Counted from the stretch's first letter, positions 54,166 through 62,497 are shown. The stretch: 64,000 nucleotides of DNA from JAKFWF01 sp031367505 (GCA_031367505.1 JANLPY010000303.1:1-64000); one strand, 5' to 3'. Notes: generated by a model not told the origin, from the sequence alone. Program-made: numbers and translations.

Positions 54166-54933
54166 GTGGCGGCTGGAGCGGATGGCGGGCATAGCCCGAT
54201 CGCGCAATTCGAATTGAAGACGTTGGTGCCGCTGAAGATTTTCGGCGTCGATGCCTCGTTCACGAACTCGTCGCTGTTCATGTTGATGGCGACCGGGTTG
54301 GTCATTGCTTTTCTCATGTCAGCGATGAACGGACGTGCTCTTGTGCCGACCCGTATTCAGTCGGTGGCTGAGATGATCTATGAGTTCGTCGCCAATACGG
54401 TGCGCGAGAACGTCGGCCAAGAAGGCATGAAGTTTTTCCCACTCGTGTTCGCACTGTTCATTTTCGTGCTGGTACTGAACTTGATGGGCATGGTCCCCGG
54501 CGCATTCACGGTGACGAGCCATATCGTCATCACCGCGGCGATGGCGCTGCTCGTCATCGGCATCGTGATACTTTACGGCATTGCCCAGCATGGGCTCGGC
54601 TTTTTCAAACTGTTCGTTCCCTCTGACGTGCCAGTTTGGCTGCTTCCGATCATGATCCCGATCGAGATCATCTCGTTCATTTCTCGCCCGATCAGCCTGT
54701 CCGTGCGCCTGTTCGCAAACATGCTTGCTGGCCATATCGCGCTGAAAATATTCGCGGGCTTTGTCGGCACTCTCGCGTTTGCTGGCGGCTGGGCACTATT
54801 GGCGCCACTGCCGTTGGCATTGACGGTTGGCCTCACGGCGCTCGAATTTCTAGTGGCCGTCCTGCAGGCTTACGTTTTCGCAGTTCTCACCTGCATCTAC
54901 CTCAACGATGCCGTCCATGGTGGCCATCACTGA
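54166..54933 (+). CDS. atpB: ATP synthase Fo subunit a
   Basis: Subunit a forms the proton half-channels beside the c ring. The 255-residue protein has six hydrophobic segments; the essential arginine lies in PISLSVRLFANMLAGH near residues 180-195, and LLPIMIPIEIISFISRP near 163-179 is typical. The GTG start at 54166 begins the family-like N-terminus (HSPIAQFELK), with GGGAAA upstream. Part of atpI-B-E-F'-F. Confidence 0.95.
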   Translation: MAAGADGGHSPIAQFELKTLVPLKIFGVDASFTNSSLFMLMATGLVIAFLMSAMNGRALVPTRIQSVAEMIYEFVANTVRENVGQEGMKFFPLVFALFIFVLVLNLMGMVPGAFTVTSHIVITAAMALLVIGIVILYGIAQHGLGFFKLFVPSDVPVWLLPIMIPIEIISFISRPISLSVRLFANMLAGHIALKIFAGFVGTLAFAGGWALLAPLPLALTVGLTALEFLVAVLQAYVFAVLTCIYLNDAVHGGHH

Positions 54934-55004
54934 GTTCGTACTGATTTCACTTACCCGCCTTTACACCCAACAAAACCAACGATTCAACCTCCAGGAGCAC
55001 TCAG

Positions 55005-55232
55005 ATGGATCCAGTAGCAGCAAAGTACATTGGCGCAGGTTTGGCCTGCCTCGGCATGGCGGGCGCCGGCATTGGCCTGGGCAACTTGTTCGGCCAGTTC
55101 TTGGCAGGCGCACTGCGCAACCCATCGGCCGCTGACGGCCAGCGCGGCACCTTGCTGCTCGGCTTTGCTTTGACCGAAGCGCTCGGCATCTTCTCGCTGC
55201 TCATCGCACTTCTGTTGCTGTTCGCAGTCTGA
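55005..55232 (+). CDS. atpE: ATP synthase Fo subunit c
   Basis: Subunit c forms the rotor ring. The 75-residue hairpin protein has two hydrophobic helices, a polar loop with ALRNPSAADGQ near residues 36-46, and the proton-carrying glutamate E58 in FALTEALGIFS. The Gly-rich first helix (GAGIGLGNLFG) is typical. CCAGGAG lies upstream of the ATG, the best ribosome site in the operon. A 10-bp hairpin follows in the 3' untranslated gap. Confidence 0.97.
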   Translation: MDPVAAKYIGAGLACLGMAGAGIGLGNLFGQFLAGALRNPSAADGQRGTLLLGFALTEALGIFSLLIALLLLFAV

Positions 55233-55274
55233 ACTTTCGCGCCTATTCGCGTCGTAAATTGACGAGTGAAGTGA

Positions 55275-55300
55275 GGCGCATCCGGTCAATCGGGTGCGCC
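55275..55300 (+). promoter_or_regulatory. intercistronic hairpin between atpE and atpF'
   Basis: GGCGCATCCG (55275-55284) pairs along its whole length with CGGGTGCGCC (55291-55300), counting one G-T wobble, around a 6-base loop. It lies 43 bases after the atpE stop and 23 before the atpF' start. No T tract follows, so read-through is expected. Such structures can stabilise or process the upstream message, which would help supply the many c subunits needed per ATP synthase; the function is inferred. Confidence 0.55.
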
Positions 55301-55322
55301 CTTCTGCAGGTAAGAAGCAACG

Positions 55323-55883
55323 ATGGCGTCCGGCACCACGACGAAAACGACAGCGACGGGCACGAGCGTGCCGGCTGACTCCCATGGCAAGGGCGGCTTT
55401 CCGCCGTTCAATCCCGATACTTTCTCATCGCAGCTGATCTGGCTGGCGATTGCCTTCGGCGGCCTTTACGTGCTCCTGAAGCGCGTTGCCCTGCCACGCG
55501 TCGGCGAAGTCATTGACGAGCGCCGCGATCGTATCGTGCGCGACCTCGATGCTGCCGAACGCCTCAAAACGGAGACGGACAAGGCGCTCGCCGGCTACGA
55601 GCAAGCTCTGGCCGACGCCAAGTCGAAGGCCGGCGCCATCGCCAAGGAAGCCCAAACCAAACTGACCGCCGACATGGACCGCGAGAAGGGCAGTGTCGAG
55701 ACCCAAATCGCGGCCAAGCTCGCCGACGCCGAGACGCGGATCAACAGCATGAAGACGCGCGCACTGTCGCAGGTCAACGAAATCGCCACCGATACCGCCG
55801 CCGCTGTCGTTGCCCAGTTGGGCGGCGGACAAGTTACCGCAGACGAAGTTCGCCGTGCGCTCGCACCGGCCGCCGGGGAGTAA
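55323..55883 (+). CDS. atpF': ATP synthase Fo subunit b'
   Basis: This is one of two peripheral-stalk b-type subunits, as expected in alphaproteobacteria. The 186-residue protein has a polar Thr/Ser-rich start (about 1-30), one membrane helix (SQLIWLAIAFGGLYVLL near 38-54), then a long charged coiled coil with PRVGEVIDERRDRIVRDLDAAERLK, the b' signature. It ends with a short conserved segment. The atpF start is 6 bases after its stop. Confidence 0.95.
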   Translation: MASGTTTKTTATGTSVPADSHGKGGFPPFNPDTFSSQLIWLAIAFGGLYVLLKRVALPRVGEVIDERRDRIVRDLDAAERLKTETDKALAGYEQALADAKSKAGAIAKEAQTKLTADMDREKGSVETQIAAKLADAETRINSMKTRALSQVNEIATDTAAAVVAQLGGGQVTADEVRRALAPAAGE

Positions 55884-55889
55884 GACGTT

Positions 55890-56381
55890 ATGTTCAATCC
55901 GGTAAACCCAGAATTCTGGGTGATGATCGCATTCTTCTGCTTCATGGGGCTTCTGGCCTACATGGGCGTGCCTAAGCTGATGATGAAATCGCTCGACGAT
56001 CGTGCCGATCAAATCCGCCGGGAATTGGATGAGGCACGCCGCCTTCGCGAAGAAGCACAACAGCTGCTGGGGGACTATCAGAAAAAGGCCCGCGACGCGG
56101 AGGCCGAGGCTAAATCGATCATCGATCAGGCCCGCGTCGAAGCAGAGGCAATGGCACAGGAAACCCGTAAAGGCCTGGTTGAGAGCCTGGAGCGTCGCAC
56201 CAAACAAGCCGAAGACAAGATCGCGCGCGCTGAGGCACAAGCCGTGGGCGAAGTCCGGGCGGCCGCCGTTGATACCGCCATCGCCGCGGCCGAGCGCATT
56301 CTCAAGACCAAGGTTGCTGGCCCGATAGGTGCTACGATGATCGATCAGGGCATCCGCGATCTCAAAGGCAAGCTCAACTAA
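55890..56381 (+). CDS. atpF: ATP synthase Fo subunit b
   Basis: This is the second b-type subunit of the peripheral stalk, 163 residues: a short N-terminus MFNPVNPEFWV, one membrane helix (VMIAFFCFMGLLAYMGVP near 11-28), and a long charged helix ending in AAERILKTKVAGPIGATMID. It is the last gene of the Fo group; no F1 genes follow, consistent with the split arrangement of alphaproteobacteria. A 7-bp hairpin lies 37 bases downstream. Confidence 0.95.
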   Translation: MFNPVNPEFWVMIAFFCFMGLLAYMGVPKLMMKSLDDRADQIRRELDEARRLREEAQQLLGDYQKKARDAEAEAKSIIDQARVEAEAMAQETRKGLVESLERRTKQAEDKIARAEAQAVGEVRAAAVDTAIAAAERILKTKVAGPIGATMIDQGIRDLKGKLN

Positions 56382-56418
56382 GCCTTGCCTGCGACGGACT
56401 GAAGGCGGCACTCCGTTA

Positions 56419-56438
56419 TCTCGATATCGCAATCGAGA
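56419..56438 (+). promoter_or_regulatory. hairpin in the leader of the small ORF after atpF
   Basis: TCTCGAT (56419-56425) pairs perfectly with ATCGAGA (56432-56438) around a 6-base loop. It could end the atp transcript weakly, or mask the GAGA ribosome-site-like sequence of the small reading frame that begins at 56448. No T tract follows. Confidence 0.3.
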
Positions 56439-56447
56439 GAACAGACG

Positions 56448-56639
56448 GTGGCTTCCATGAGAAAATTGCCAACCCATTTGGTTGCGACACTCGCGGCCGC
56501 AGCTTCGTTGCTGGCGCTGATTAGTGTTGCCCGGGCCACCGAAATTAAGCGCGTCGACTTGGCCCCACCGCAGGCGAGTTCGAGCCCCTATGTCAGCATT
56601 GCTGACCTATTGACAAGTGATCCGCCACACCAAATTTGA
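56448..56639 (+). CDS. 63-residue secreted protein, hypothetical
   Basis: This short frame downstream of atpF starts at GTG 56448, or at the in-frame ATG 56457. The product has a basic N-terminus (MRKLPTH), a hydrophobic core (LVATLAAAASLLALISVA) and a likely cleavage after ARA, leaving a peptide of about 32 residues with KRVDLAPPQASSS. No family is recognised. The signal peptide and the clean spacing between atpF and pirin argue that it is a real gene. Confidence 0.55.
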   Translation: MASMRKLPTHLVATLAAAASLLALISVARATEIKRVDLAPPQASSSPYVSIADLLTSDPPHQI

Positions 56640-56683
56640 GCTTTAGAAATTGCAACTGGCTATTCAGCTTTAAGAGGATCGCG

Positions 56684-57391
56684 ATGAAACTCTCCATTCG
56701 CCGTGCGAACGATCGCGGCCACGCTAACTTTGGCTGGCTTGACAGCCATCACACCTTCTCGTTCGGCGAGTATCATGACCCGCGCCACATGGGGTTCGGG
56801 CCACTACGCGTCATCAATGACGACCGCGTGGCGGGCGGCGGTGGTTTTCCTACGCATCCGCACCGTGACATGGAGATCATATCGTATGTAATCGAGGGCG
56901 CGCTCGAGCATAAAGACAGCACAGGCACCGGTTCGGTCATTCGGCCCGGCGATGTGCAACGCATGTCGGCTGGCAGCGGCATCCGGCATAGTGAGTTCAA
57001 CGCGTCCAAAACCGAGCCCGCTCATTTTCTCCAGGTTTGGATTTTGCCTCAGAAGCATGGCATCGCGCCTGGCTACGAGCAGAAAGCTTTCTCCAAGGCC
57101 GACAAGGACGGTCGATTGAAGCTAGTGGGCTCGCACGACGGTCGTGAAGGCTCGGTGACGATCCACAACGACGTTGATCTGTACGCCAGTAACGTGCGGG
57201 CCGATGACAAGCTGGTTCATACCATCCGTCCGGGGCGCATCGTGTGGCTGCAAGTTGCGCGCGGTAACGCCCGTCTCAACGGCGCATTGGTGATGGCTGG
57301 CGACGGCGCTTCGGTCTCCGAAGCCGGCAGCCTCGAGATTCGAGGTGTGGCGGACGGTGCCGAAGTATTGTTGTTCGACATGGCCGCTTGA
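56684..57391 (+). CDS. pirin family protein (YhhW/quercetinase-like)
   Basis: Pirins are bicupin metalloproteins; bacterial YhhW-type members show quercetinase activity in vitro. The 235-residue protein has the motif HTFSFGEYHDPRHMGFGPLRVINDD near residues 21-45 and metal ligands in FPTHPHRDMEIISYVIEG (two His) and GSGIRHSEFN (His), with a glutamate in the following strand. The ATG at 56684 follows AGAGGA. The C-terminal cupin is degenerate, as usual. The natural substrate is unknown. Confidence 0.92.
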   Translation: MKLSIRRANDRGHANFGWLDSHHTFSFGEYHDPRHMGFGPLRVINDDRVAGGGGFPTHPHRDMEIISYVIEGALEHKDSTGTGSVIRPGDVQRMSAGSGIRHSEFNASKTEPAHFLQVWILPQKHGIAPGYEQKAFSKADKDGRLKLVGSHDGREGSVTIHNDVDLYASNVRADDKLVHTIRPGRIVWLQVARGNARLNGALVMAGDGASVSEAGSLEIRGVADGAEVLLFDMAA

Positions 57392-57408
57392 GCATCGAGT
57401 TCGATGTT

Positions 57409-57918
57409 CTAAGCCAACGACTTCACGTCTTCCAATGTGAGATTGCCCGGTACGATCGTTATTGGAATGGGAAAGGTCCCAGCGGTCTTTCCCACCGCCA
57501 ATGACGACACTAGCGGTCCCGGCCCCTTCGAATCAGCCGAGGCGCCGAGCACCAGGATCGCGATATCCTGGTCATCCTCGATCAACTTGATGATCTCCTC
57601 AGCAGGCTTGCCTTCGCGGATGACCTCGTCGCTGACAATGTCATCGAACCCGGCCAGCGCGAGCTTGCGGCGAAACAGCCGGAAGAGTGCCTTGGCTTTT
57701 GCGGTCTCTTCCTCAACCTGAATTTGCCGCACGCCAGCCCAATGCTGATAGTCCTGCGGCTCGATCATGTAGAGTAGCAAGATGGTGCCAGCCGAATGAC
57801 TGATGCGGCTCGCAGCGAAATAAAGTGCCGCCTCAACTTCCGTACTCTCATCGACGACCACGAGGTACTTGCGCTTGTGGCCCGGATCGTAAGCGGATCG
57901 TTTGTTTTGCGTAGGCAT
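57409..57918 (-). CDS. universal stress protein (UspA family)
   Basis: This 169-residue protein has the UspA alpha/beta fold: KYLVVVDESTEVEAALYFAASR near residues 17-38 and the C-terminal ILVLGASADSKGPGPLVSSL and FPIPITIVPG strands. The first 15 residues are basic. The ATG at 57918 is preferred over a TTG at 57954. It lies downstream of trpS on the same strand (93 bases); a trpS-Usp neighbourhood is common in alphaproteobacteria. Confidence 0.9.
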   Translation of the reverse strand: MPTQNKRSAYDPGHKRKYLVVVDESTEVEAALYFAASRISHSAGTILLLYMIEPQDYQHWAGVRQIQVEEETAKAKALFRLFRRKLALAGFDDIVSDEVIREGKPAEEIIKLIEDDQDIAILVLGASADSKGPGPLVSSLAVGKTAGTFPIPITIVPGNLTLEDVKSLA

Positions 57919-58011
57919 AACTTTAACGTTGCCATGAGTTGACCGTCCGGGCAATTCGCCCAGACGAAATTATTTTCTAGTTGGGATGAATCGCACCGAG
58001 CGCCGGCCGGA

Positions 58012-59076
58012 CTACTTTCCGATAAAGCCCACGATACTACGGGCCTCGCGGTAAATCGGCGCGGCGATGACCCGCGCTCGATCCGCGCCGTCCGCCAAGA
58101 TACGGTCCATTTCGCCCGGATCCGACACGAGACGGCGCATTTCCCCACCGATCGGCCCAAGCTTGGCCACGCACAAATCGCGCAATGCGGTCTTGAATAC
58201 CGAGAACGATCCACCGCCGAACTCACTGAGCACCGACGCTTTGCTAATGCCGGACAGCGCCGCATAGATCCCGACCAGATTATCGGCCTCGGGTCGCGGA
58301 GCGAGCCCTGCTTCTTCGGTTGGCAAAGGCTCTGGATCGGTTTTGGCCTTTTGGATCTTCTTGGCAATCGTATCGGCATCATCTGTCAGATTAATCCGCG
58401 ATAGGTCCGAAGGATCCGATTTTGACATCTTTTTCGTACCATCGCGCAGGCTCATGACGCGAGTGGCTGGCCCAGTGATCACCGGCTCCGGCTGTGGAAA
58501 GAATAAGCCATCCTCAAATCCCGCAGCGTCGATCTGGCTGCGGAAATCGTGATTGAACTTCGCCGCGATATCACGTGCCAATTCCAGATGCTGCTTTTGG
58601 TCCTCGCCGACGGGTACGTGCGTTGCGCGATACAACAGAATGTCCGCCGCCATCAGCACGGGATAGTCGTACAGCCCGACCGATGCGCGCTCTTTCTCTT
58701 TGCCGGCCTTGTCCTTGAACTGGGTCATCCGATCGAGCCAACCCAGCCTTGCGACACAATTGAAGATCCAGGCAAGTTGGGCGTGCTCGGCGACCTGTGA
58801 TTGATTGAACAGGATGCTCTTTTTCGGGTCGATACCGCACGCGATATAGGCCGCGGCGACCTCGCGCGTGGTGGCCTGCAGCACGGCCGGTTCCTGCCAC
58901 ATGGTGATGGCGTGCATATCGACGACGCAATAAATGCACTCGTATTCATCCTGCATCCGCACCCAATTGACCATCGCGCCAAGGTAGTTGCCGAGGGTCA
59001 AATTGCCGGACGGCTGCATGCCGGAAAATACACGGCCAGCAAATCCGGGAGGCGTGAAGGGCTTAATCGTCGTCAT
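58012..59076 (-). CDS. trpS: tryptophanyl-tRNA synthetase
   Basis: TrpS charges tRNA-Trp. The 354-residue class Ic synthetase has the HIGH-like motif PSGNLTLGNYLGA near residues 22-34, the KMSKS loop TKKMSKSDPSD near 210-220, and the active-site region YPVLMAADILLY near 140-151. The ATG at 59076 has AAGGA at a 10-base spacing; the ATG at 59085 is too close to it. The next gene upstream on this strand is the epimerase, which separates trpS from murJ, its usual neighbour. Confidence 0.96.
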   Translation of the reverse strand: MTTIKPFTPPGFAGRVFSGMQPSGNLTLGNYLGAMVNWVRMQDEYECIYCVVDMHAITMWQEPAVLQATTREVAAAYIACGIDPKKSILFNQSQVAEHAQLAWIFNCVARLGWLDRMTQFKDKAGKEKERASVGLYDYPVLMAADILLYRATHVPVGEDQKQHLELARDIAAKFNHDFRSQIDAAGFEDGLFFPQPEPVITGPATRVMSLRDGTKKMSKSDPSDLSRINLTDDADTIAKKIQKAKTDPEPLPTEEAGLAPRPEADNLVGIYAALSGISKASVLSEFGGGSFSVFKTALRDLCVAKLGPIGGEMRRLVSDPGEMDRILADGADRARVIAAPIYREARSIVGFIGK

Positions 59077-59171
59077 GGGTCGCATATCCTTGGCTCGGTC
59101 AGGCAACGCAGCCTGCCGGGGCCGGGTTATCGCCCGTAGGCTCGCCCGGCGCAAGGATTGCGATCATGGGC

Positions 59172-62018
59172 TCAAAAGATGAAGTCAGCGGCGGTTACGT
59201 TCGCTGTCACTACCCCTTGAAGCTTGATCGTATCGTCCCCGACCGTCACCAGCGCCGACCCGGCGCCATCATCCGACACAAAGATCGCAACACCCAACGA
59301 TGCCGTATCGAACCCACGACCTGACAAGTCTATGAAGTCCTGGCCGCCAGCCGCGTCCGCGTCAAAATCAAGGATCGTGTCCGCACCTGAGCCCGACAAC
59401 CTAAGATCGAAAACATCGCTGCCGCCGTTACCCTGGAGAACGTCGTTACCCGCACCGCCGATCAAGCGATCGCCGAAGTCGCTGCCGAGCAAATAGTCGT
59501 CACCACCAGCGCCATCGACGACAACAGCCGCGCCAGCGGAATTTGCGTAGATCCGGTTATCTTGGTCATTGCCGACGCCGCCGGTCGCCGCTCCATAGAG
59601 GATCAGCTCTTCGATATTCTCAGAAATGACAGTCGTACCAGCGACCGTGGAAAACACACTGTCAAAGCCGCCACCCGCTAATTCTGTTATCGAGTCGAGG
59701 CCACTCTCGACAATGTAGGAATCATCGCCATCACCGCCGGACAGATTGTTGGCGCCGCTCGACCCGATGAGAATGTCGTTGCCCGCACCACCGATGAGCG
59801 TGTCGGCAAATTTACCACCGTATAGCACATCGTTACCGAGCGCGCCGTCGAGCGTAACCGGCTCATCGGCGGAGTTGCCGATCAGCAGATTGTCTTCTGC
59901 GTTACCAACGCCACTATTGGCCGCACCCATAAGAACCAGTGTTTCGATGTTATTCGCTAAGGTCGTCGTACCCGACGCTGCAGAAAACACAATGTCGCGC
60001 CCACCCCCGGCGGCCTCGATCACGGTATCGAGCCCGCTCTCCAGCACATATACGTCGTCTCCAGCACCACCATTCAAAACATTTGCGCCGCCCAGCCCGA
60101 GCAAGACGTCGTTGCCGTTTCCGCCCTGAAGCAGATCGGCGAATGTGCCACCGTAAAGTATATCATTGCCGTCTTGGCCATCCAGACTGACAGGCCCGAG
60201 TGCCGATACGCCAACGAGCAAGTTGTCCTGCGCACTGCCGACGCCACCGTTCGCCGCGCCGTACAAGATCAATTGTTCGACATTGGTTGCAAGCGTGGTC
60301 GTGCCGGCCATGTTTGAAATGACCGTATCGGTACCACCGCCGGCAAGTTCGACCACTGTATCCAACGCGCGCTCGACGTAGAACGTGTCGTTGCCAGCGC
60401 CGCCGTCGAGTGTATTGGCGCCGCCATGCCCAAGCAACGTATCGTTGCCAGCACCGCCGTTCAGCGTGTCGTCACTTGCCCCGCCGTAGAGATAATCGTC
60501 GCCCGCACCACCATCCAAGACGACCGGACCGATCGCGTCCACAGCCCAGATTGCGTTGTTGCCAGAATTACCGGCGCCACCCGCAGCGGCCCCCTGAAGG
60601 ATCAATTGCTCTACATTTGCGGCCAGCGTCGTCGTGCCGGCAAACGTTGTAATGACCGTATCGTAGCCAGCCGTCGCACCCTCCGTAATCGTGTCTAACC
60701 CACCCGATAGGAAGTAGACGTCATTGCCGGTACCGCCTGCGAGCGTATTGATGCCGCCACCCGCGATCAGAGCATCATTGCCGGCGTTGCCCGATAACGT
60801 GTCGTTACCCACGCCGCCGATGAGCACGTTGTCGAGAGAATTTCCAGTCCCGTTGAAGTTACCGCCGCCGGTATAGATCAACTGCTCGACATTGGACGAT
60901 AGCGTAAGCGATGCGAGCGTTGTCGTGACCGTGTCGTAGCCGGAGCTGAGCTGCTCCACGATCGTTGCCCCGATGCCGTCGACGACGTAATGATCGTTAC
61001 CGGCACCGCCCGCGAGCCGATCCGTACCTCCCCCGCCGCTAAGCGTGTCGCCGCCAGCCCCGCCGTTGATCGTATCGTCGCCGAGACCGCCCGATATAAA
61101 ATCGCTACCCGGTCCGCCCGTGAGTACTTCGTTCGCCGGACTGCCGGTATGATCTAGCGTTGACGTCCCGCTGGTCAACAACACGACGCCTGTCGACATT
61201 CCAACGATGCTATTGCCGGTGACGAGCGTGTGATCAACCGCACCCGCGCCTTCGCGCACCCCATAAGTCGCGGCAGGGGTCACTGTCTCGGTGATCGAGT
61301 TGCCGGTGACGAGATTGTAGCTCGACGAGTGGATCGTGCCGGACGCCCCTGCAGTATCATCGAGTTCTACGATATAAACCTCAGCGTTGCTGCCGGCCGT
61401 CGGGGATACGTTGATACGCGAGTTGTCGGTAAGCGTGTTATCTTCGATCGTGATATGCGACGCGCCTTGCAGGCGAATACCGTTGCGGCCGTTGTCGTGG
61501 ATATCGACACCGCTGATCAAGACGTCGTTCGCATAGGCGACACGGATGCCGTCCGATGCGTTGCCCGAAATCTCGCCACCCTCGATCAAGAGGTTGGAAG
61601 GAGCTGCAATATTATCGCTTCCACGTTGGATGACGATGCCGGCGCCACCGTTGTCGCGCGCGATGTTATCGGCAAAGAAACAATCGTTCGTCGTCGTGAC
61701 TATATTGAAGCCATGGCGATCGTTGGCTACTGCCTCGTTGCCAGTAAACACGCCTTCGACTTGGAAATCGAGAGTGAACCCGTCGAGTCCATTGTGCGAG
61801 GCGACGCTGTCCTCGATCGTTAAACGATAGGTCTGCTCGTGCGGATCGAAACCATATCCCTGGCAGTTTGTCGCTTCGACACGAAGAATATAGACATCGG
61901 CACAGGCATCAGTACCACCCGGAGTGACGCCGCAATAGAAGCCATCGGTTTTAGCCGTTGGATTGTGAGCACGATTGCCATCGAGTGTCAGATCCGCCAG
62001 ACCAAAATTGTTGGTCAC
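59172..62018 (-). CDS. AlgE-type mannuronan C5-epimerase, main part with RTX repeats
   Basis: This 948-residue frame holds most of an AlgE-like secreted calcium-dependent epimerase, which converts mannuronate to guluronate in alginate-type polymers. Residues 1-290 are the right-handed beta-helix A-module, with GYGFDPHEQT at 54-63 (Y55, D58, H60), D84, R101 in ANDRHGFNIV, and K23. The position I align to AlgE4 Lys255 is A161. Then come RTX nonapeptides (GGxGxDxx; 298-345), five tandem modules of about 111 residues, and an Asp/Phe-rich C-terminus ending ADFIF, typical of type I secretion signals. Its beginning is missing here and encoded in the overlapping frame just upstream. There is no N-terminal signal peptide, as expected for type I export. 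Confidence 0.85.
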   Translation of the reverse strand: MTNNFGLADLTLDGNRAHNPTAKTDGFYCGVTPGGTDACADVYILRVEATNCQGYGFDPHEQTYRLTIEDSVASHNGLDGFTLDFQVEGVFTGNEAVANDRHGFNIVTTTNDCFFADNIARDNGGAGIVIQRGSDNIAAPSNLLIEGGEISGNASDGIRVAYANDVLISGVDIHDNGRNGIRLQGASHITIEDNTLTDNSRINVSPTAGSNAEVYIVELDDTAGASGTIHSSSYNLVTGNSITETVTPAATYGVREGAGAVDHTLVTGNSIVGMSTGVVLLTSGTSTLDHTGSPANEVLTGGPGSDFISGGLGDDTINGGAGGDTLSGGGGTDRLAGGAGNDHYVVDGIGATIVEQLSSGYDTVTTTLASLTLSSNVEQLIYTGGGNFNGTGNSLDNVLIGGVGNDTLSGNAGNDALIAGGGINTLAGGTGNDVYFLSGGLDTITEGATAGYDTVITTFAGTTTLAANVEQLILQGAAAGGAGNSGNNAIWAVDAIGPVVLDGGAGDDYLYGGASDDTLNGGAGNDTLLGHGGANTLDGGAGNDTFYVERALDTVVELAGGGTDTVISNMAGTTTLATNVEQLILYGAANGGVGSAQDNLLVGVSALGPVSLDGQDGNDILYGGTFADLLQGGNGNDVLLGLGGANVLNGGAGDDVYVLESGLDTVIEAAGGGRDIVFSAASGTTTLANNIETLVLMGAANSGVGNAEDNLLIGNSADEPVTLDGALGNDVLYGGKFADTLIGGAGNDILIGSSGANNLSGGDGDDSYIVESGLDSITELAGGGFDSVFSTVAGTTVISENIEELILYGAATGGVGNDQDNRIYANSAGAAVVVDGAGGDDYLLGSDFGDRLIGGAGNDVLQGNGGSDVFDLRLSGSGADTILDFDADAAGGQDFIDLSGRGFDTASLGVAIFVSDDGAGSALVTVGDDTIKLQGVVTANVTAADFIF
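59421..60965 (-). repeat. five tandem coding modules (about 111 residues each)
   Basis: Within the epimerase gene five consecutive modules share the pattern T-x-x-E...GYDTV...TTLxxNVEQLILxGAAxGGxGNxxDN followed by about four RTX nonapeptides. Approximate boundaries on the minus strand are 60965-60693 (91 residues), 60692-60360, 60359-60027 and 60026-59694 (111 residues each), and 59693-59421 (91, last one degenerate). The DNA copies are diverged, so this is an old duplication. Confidence 0.85.
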
Positions 62019-62392
62019 TTCGCCCGATGGTCTTGGCCGTCGAGCACCCGCAATGTCGAAGCGCCGATCCCATCACCCTTTAGGAGCACGTTTTCCAGTA
62101 GCCTGACGCCACCCGTCGAAGGGTCTGCGCCCGCGCTAATCCCGAATACTCCCGCCGGCACATAGACAATGCCGCCGCCGGCATCGTGTGCCAATTGGAT
62201 AACGTGCTGAATGATGGCTCGATTGTCGAAGCTTGCGCTGGCGACGGCACCGTAGTCGACGATGTTGAACACGCCGGCGCCTGACGCTGGAGCACCGGCG
62301 GCGAAGAAAGCAATCGGCGGTTGATACGCGTAGACAGCATGCACCGGCGCATCGTCCGCGGTAACGTTAGCTCCGGCAGTTTCAAGCGGCAT
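62015..62392 (-). CDS. AlgE-type epimerase, N-terminal part
   Basis: This 125-residue frame encodes the start of the same protein: FNIVDYGAVASASFDNRAIIQHVIQLAHDAGGGIVYVPAGVFGISA is the cap and first rung of a pectate-lyase-3/AlgE beta-helix, and GIGASTLRVLDGQD matches the AlgE strand before the catalytic module. The frame then stops at a TGA overlapping the GTG of the downstream frame (GTGA). AlgE proteins continue here for about ten residues into the NFG...LTLDGNR strand, which reappears at the start of the next frame. A small deletion with frame change is the simplest explanation. The ATG at 62392 is the only good start. Confidence 0.8.
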   Translation of the reverse strand: MPLETAGANVTADDAPVHAVYAYQPPIAFFAAGAPASGAGVFNIVDYGAVASASFDNRAIIQHVIQLAHDAGGGIVYVPAGVFGISAGADPSTGGVRLLENVLLKGDGIGASTLRVLDGQDHRAK

Positions 62393-62497
62393 AACGCATG
62401 CTCACACGGCAATATGGGTTCCGAGGCACATGCGCTCCCGGCAAGTGAATTCACGCCATATTAAACGATGAGCACTGAATAAACGTTAATAACTCGA

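Noticed and set aside
55425..56477. 350-codon open frame on the minus strand opposite atpF' and atpF
   Set aside because: It is antisense to two clearly conserved genes, has no recognisable domain and shows composition of a shadow frame.
59421..60965. CRISPR-like array
   Set aside because: The repeats are long, in frame and coding, with no constant repeat/spacer alternation.
59172..62018. Haemolysin or protease call based on RTX repeats
   Set aside because: The N-terminal beta-helix with YGFDPHEQT and the LTLDGNR strand matches AlgE epimerases, not toxins or serralysin proteases.
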